The notes under the pieces were generated by a model, which did no database searches, was not told the origin of the DNA, and worked only from the letters and a program-made list of their open reading frames with translations. Both the position numbers and the translations under genes were made by a program. Below are positions 5,419-6,202 of a stretch of DNA of 6,202 nucleotides, piece after piece. The DNA is from DATLCI01 sp046714215. GTDB taxonomy: Bacteria; Acidobacteriota; Terriglobia; Terriglobales; Acidobacteriaceae. The stretch is taken from assembly GCA_046714215.1 (NCBI GenBank), contig JBKKBM010000248.1, positions 1 through 6,202 of the forward strand. The letters run 5' to 3'. Positions within the stretch are counted from its first letter, which is position 1; every line of letters starts with the position of its first letter.

Positions 5419-5922
5419 CTACTTCTTGTCTTTCTTGTCCTTGGAGTCTTTGGCTTCTTTTTCGTCGGCCGCGGCTTCCCCGGATTCTTCCATCTGCTTC
5501 TTGGCTGTTTCCACGCGCTTGGCGCGGGCGGTCGCGCTCTTCTTACGCTTCTTCTCCAGGAACTTCTCCGAGCCGAGCAGTTCGATGAAGACGGTCTCGC
5601 CGCCATCGCCCTTACGGAAGCCGTTGCGGGTGATGCGCAGGTAGCCGCCGTTGCGATCGCTGAAGCGGGGGCCAACCGTCTCAAAGAGGCGGGTGAGGGA
5701 TTCGCGGGTCATGAGGTAGGCGCCGGCCAGCCGGCGGGAGGCCAGGTCTCCGCGCTTGCCCAGGGTGATCATCTTCTCCACCTGCGGACGCATGGCTTTG
5801 GCCTTGGCCACAGTGGTCTCGATGCGCTCTTCCATGATGAGCGAGGTGACCAAATTACGCAGCAGAGCGCGGCGGTGACTGGTATTGCGATTCAGTTTCC
5901 ATCCATCTACTCGATGACGCAT
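5419..5922 (-). CDS. rplQ: 50S ribosomal protein L17
   Basis: Component of the large ribosomal subunit near the exit tunnel. The L17 signature is clear: MRHRVDGWKLNRNTSHRRAL (1-20), LLRNLVTSLIMEERIETT (20-37), AKAMRPQVEKMITLGKRG (41-58), VGPRFSDRNGGYLRI (83-97) and GD…FIELLGSE (106-119). The core ends near residue 118. A tail of about 49 residues follows (119-167), rich in Lys, Glu, Asp and Ala and ending in KDSKDKKDKK; E. coli L17 has 127 residues in total. The start is ATG 5922, with AAAGGA 7 nt upstream. It lies downstream of rpoA, the normal order at the end of the alpha operon, but 127 nt away. The RBS lies inside a palindromic element. Confidence 0.97.
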   Translation of the reverse strand: MRHRVDGWKLNRNTSHRRALLRNLVTSLIMEERIETTVAKAKAMRPQVEKMITLGKRGDLASRRLAGAYLMTRESLTRLFETVGPRFSDRNGGYLRITRNGFRKGDGGETVFIELLGSEKFLEKKRKKSATARAKRVETAKKQMEESGEAAADEKEAKDSKDKKDKK

Positions 5923-5931
5923 ATGAATTTC

Positions 5932-5953
5932 CTTTAGCCGGGGCTAAAGCCCC
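5932..5953. repeat. Overlapping alternative palindromes at the rplQ ribosome binding site
   Basis: Two mutually exclusive inverted repeats share sequence. CTTTAGCC-GG-GGCTAAAG spans 5932-5949 and GGGGCT-AA-AGCCCC spans 5940-5953. In the minus-strand mRNA the first would pair the AAAG of the rplQ Shine-Dalgarno; the second would leave it free. The core is the same GGGCTAAAGCCC found at the vanZ stop. Confidence 0.6.
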
Positions 5954-5973
5954 TGAACTTTTTACAACTTATC

Positions 5974-6043
5974 GGCGTGGCTGAAGCCACGCCCTTTCAA
6001 AGCACAATCAAATGTTTGCGGCGCGGACGCACCGTCCGCGCCG
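5974..6043. repeat. Two perfect palindromes in the rpoA-rplQ spacer
   Basis: GGCGTGGCT-GA-AGCCACGCC (5974-5993) has 9-bp arms with a CTGAAG centre. A second element has 11-bp arms CGGCGCGGACG (6019-6029) and CGTCCGCGCCG (6033-6043) around a CAC loop. The latter starts 6 nt after the rpoA stop and is very GC-rich. Neither is followed by a U-tract on the minus strand, so read-through into rplQ is expected. They may act as transcript-stabilising or attenuating structures. Confidence 0.65.
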
Positions 6044-6049
6044 ACTTGG

Positions 6050-6202
6050 CTACATCTCTTCTTCGTCGTCCTCGTCGGCAAACGCGCCCACGGGAGTCGG
6101 CATGTTGGTGTTCGGTCCGGGGACGGCATTGCCGTGCTCGTCGATCTTCATGCCCAGGCCCAGGCCCATCTGCGCCAGGATCTCCTTGATCTCATTCAAG
6201 GA
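6050..6202 (-). CDS. rpoA: RNA polymerase alpha subunit, C-terminal end (enters from the right edge)
   Basis: The last 50 codons and a TAG stop are present. The translation begins SLNEIKEILAQMGLGLGMKI, which matches the end of the alpha C-terminal domain (the final helix, 'SL.EI…L…GL.LGM'). This domain contacts UP elements and activators. After the domain comes a tail of about 30 residues ending in an acidic run (DEDDEEEM). The following gene is rplQ, the conserved neighbour. The start and N-terminal assembly domain are outside the window. Confidence 0.93.
   Translation of the reverse strand, partial: SLNEIKEILAQMGLGLGMKIDEHGNAVPGPNTNMPTPVGAFADEDDEEEM

Overview
The window looks like chromosomal DNA of an acidobacterium (Terriglobia-like). 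This is an inference from three things: core-gene sequence character, GC of about 60-67% in the housekeeping genes, and intergenic spacers packed with short palindromes of the GGGCTAAAGCCC / CTGAAG-centred / 'TCATCCTGAGCG…CGAAGGA' type that I associate with that phylum. No rRNA, tRNA, IS element or CRISPR array is visible.

Layout. At the left edge the first 118 codons of a KaiC-type ATPase run leftwards off the window (minus strand). It is separated from guaB (plus) by a gene-free divergent region of about 920 bp. That region holds a hairpin, an AT-rich patch, three degenerate direct repeats and a long cluster of degenerate palindromic repeats. guaB (IMP dehydrogenase) is followed by a small VanZ-family membrane protein whose likely start is not ATG. 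vanZ ends inside a cluster of palindromes that separates it from a convergent minus-strand unit.

The minus-strand unit, read right to left, is a ribbon-helix-helix antitoxin, a RelE/ParE toxin (4-nt ATGA overlap) and a major facilitator superfamily transporter whose start overlaps or abuts the toxin stop. It has its own promoter-like sequence and evenly spaced GTAA half-sites. A strong intrinsic terminator insulates it from the ribosomal operon to its right. The right edge is the classic end of the alpha operon: rpoA 3' end, then rplQ. Their spacer carries three palindromic elements, one of which overlaps the rplQ ribosome binding site.

How the parts relate: rpoA-rplQ and guaB are housekeeping genes (transcription/translation and guanine nucleotide synthesis). 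The toxin-antitoxin-MFS unit is the most accessory-looking and most unusual arrangement. The kaiC fragment has clearly lower GC (about 49%) than the rest. Points worth a second look are the TA-transporter coupling, the alternative hairpins at the rplQ RBS, the roughly 24-residue insertion in the GuaB flap, the iteron-like repeats upstream of kaiC, and the in-frame KP repeat in the MFS central loop.
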